Shown here: positions 5,488 to 5,762 of the stretch, in pieces
Layout of the letters: each line of letters begins with the position of its first letter
Position numbering within the stretch: the first letter of the stretch is position 1
Source: a candidate division GN15 bacterium
GTDB lineage: Bacteria; Zixibacteria; MSB-5A5; GN15; FEB-12
Length of the DNA: 5,762 nt
Assembly (NCBI GenBank): GCA_014729205.1
Contig: WJKG01000156.1
Location: 1 to 5,762, forward strand
Direction: 5' to 3'
Translations under genes and position numbers: made by a program
The notes under the pieces: model-generated
Told to the model about the DNA's origin: nothing
Seen by the model: only the letters and a program-made list of their open reading frames with translations
Databases searched by the model: none

Positions 5488-5493
5488 ACACTA

Positions 5494-5762
5494 ATGAACC
5501 TGAACAAATTCACACAGCGGTCGATCGAGGCTATCCAGTCCGCGCAGCAAATGGCCCAGGAGGCACAAAACCCCCAGGTCGTGCCGGAGCATCTGCTCCT
5601 CGCCCTGCTGCAGAAGGAAGAGGGCCTCGTCCCGCAACTTATAAAGAAGCTCGGCGTATATCTCGAGGATATCCTCCGGGAAACCGAGGAGGCCGTCACC
5701 TCCCTGCCCAAACAGGAAGGCGGGCAGGTGTACGCTTCCAATGAGTTCTCGCAAGTGCTCTA
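5494..5762 (+). CDS. clpB: ATP-dependent disaggregase ClpB, N-terminal part only
   Basis: The visible 89 residues are the start of the Clp N-terminal domain, and the gene continues past the window edge. NKFTQRSIEAIQSAQQMAQE is the usual ClpB opening helix. It is followed by VVPEHLLLALLQKEEGLVPQ, the conserved [V/I]-x-PEHLLLALL motif of the first Clp_N repeat, and the beginning of the second repeat. ClpB is a hexameric AAA+ cytoplasmic machine that threads aggregated proteins through its pore together with DnaK and its J-protein. The ATPase domains and the middle domain that separates ClpB from ClpA/ClpC lie outside, so the ClpB call rests on the N-terminal sequence and the neighbouring dnaK and J-protein genes. 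No clear promoter is seen upstream. It may be co-transcribed with the J-protein gene across the repeat cluster. Confidence 0.9.
   Translation, partial: MNLNKFTQRSIEAIQSAQQMAQEAQNPQVVPEHLLLALLQKEEGLVPQLIKKLGVYLEDILRETEEAVTSLPKQEGGQVYASNEFSQVL

Noticed and set aside
5207..5491. 94-codon minus-strand frame covering the intergenic repeats
   Set aside because: The product is Trp/Cys/His-rich, arises from the GGGTGGCC repeats, overlaps the end of the J-protein gene and has no convincing ribosome site.

Overview
The window is a heat-shock and protein-quality-control locus with all genes on the + strand. The base composition is moderately GC-rich. DnaK has the Gram-negative-type N-terminal domain with its extra segment near residue 75-100. 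Together with very strong Shine-Dalgarno sites and sigma-54-like promoters, this points to a diderm bacterium. I cannot fix the phylum from the sequence. A deep-branching or uncultured diderm lineage (for example the FCB or Zixibacteria side, or a delta-proteobacterium-like lineage) is a low-confidence guess.

Layout. (1) Positions 2-712 hold the 3' end of a PQQ/BamB-type beta-propeller gene that enters from outside the window. (2) Positions 713-2140 hold two small heat-shock protein (Hsp20, alpha-crystallin domain) genes in tandem. Each has its own upstream control region and is followed by a good intrinsic terminator, so they look like two separate single-gene units. (3) Positions 2278-5297 hold dnaK, then a 149-bp gap with a very stable hairpin, then a zinc-finger-less (class B, CbpA-like) J-domain protein. 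(4) Positions 5298-5493 hold a cluster of about 30-bp-spaced hairpin repeats. (5) From 5494 to the window end is the N-terminal domain of the ClpB disaggregase, cut by the window edge. No grpE, hrcA or CIRCE operator (TTAGCACTC-N9-GAGTGCTAA) is present.

How the genes work together. Hsp20 proteins hold unfolding proteins in loose complexes. The J-protein delivers clients to DnaK and stimulates its ATPase. DnaK passes aggregated clients to ClpB for threading. So holdase, foldase, co-chaperone and disaggregase are grouped here.

The most interesting signal is regulatory. Both hsp20 genes carry a sigma-54-like element (TTGGCACG-N4-TTGT) 84-87 bp before the start codon, with the same departure from consensus at the -12 box. 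Upstream of each lies a set of inverted repeats (CTGCC-N5-GGCAG; TGAC-N11/12-GTCA; a GGCA half-site). These keep the same position relative to the promoter to within 1 bp (offset 741-742 bp between the two copies), although the 64 bp between the repeats and the promoter show no clear similarity. This looks like a phased enhancer for an unidentified sigma-54 activator controlling small heat-shock genes.
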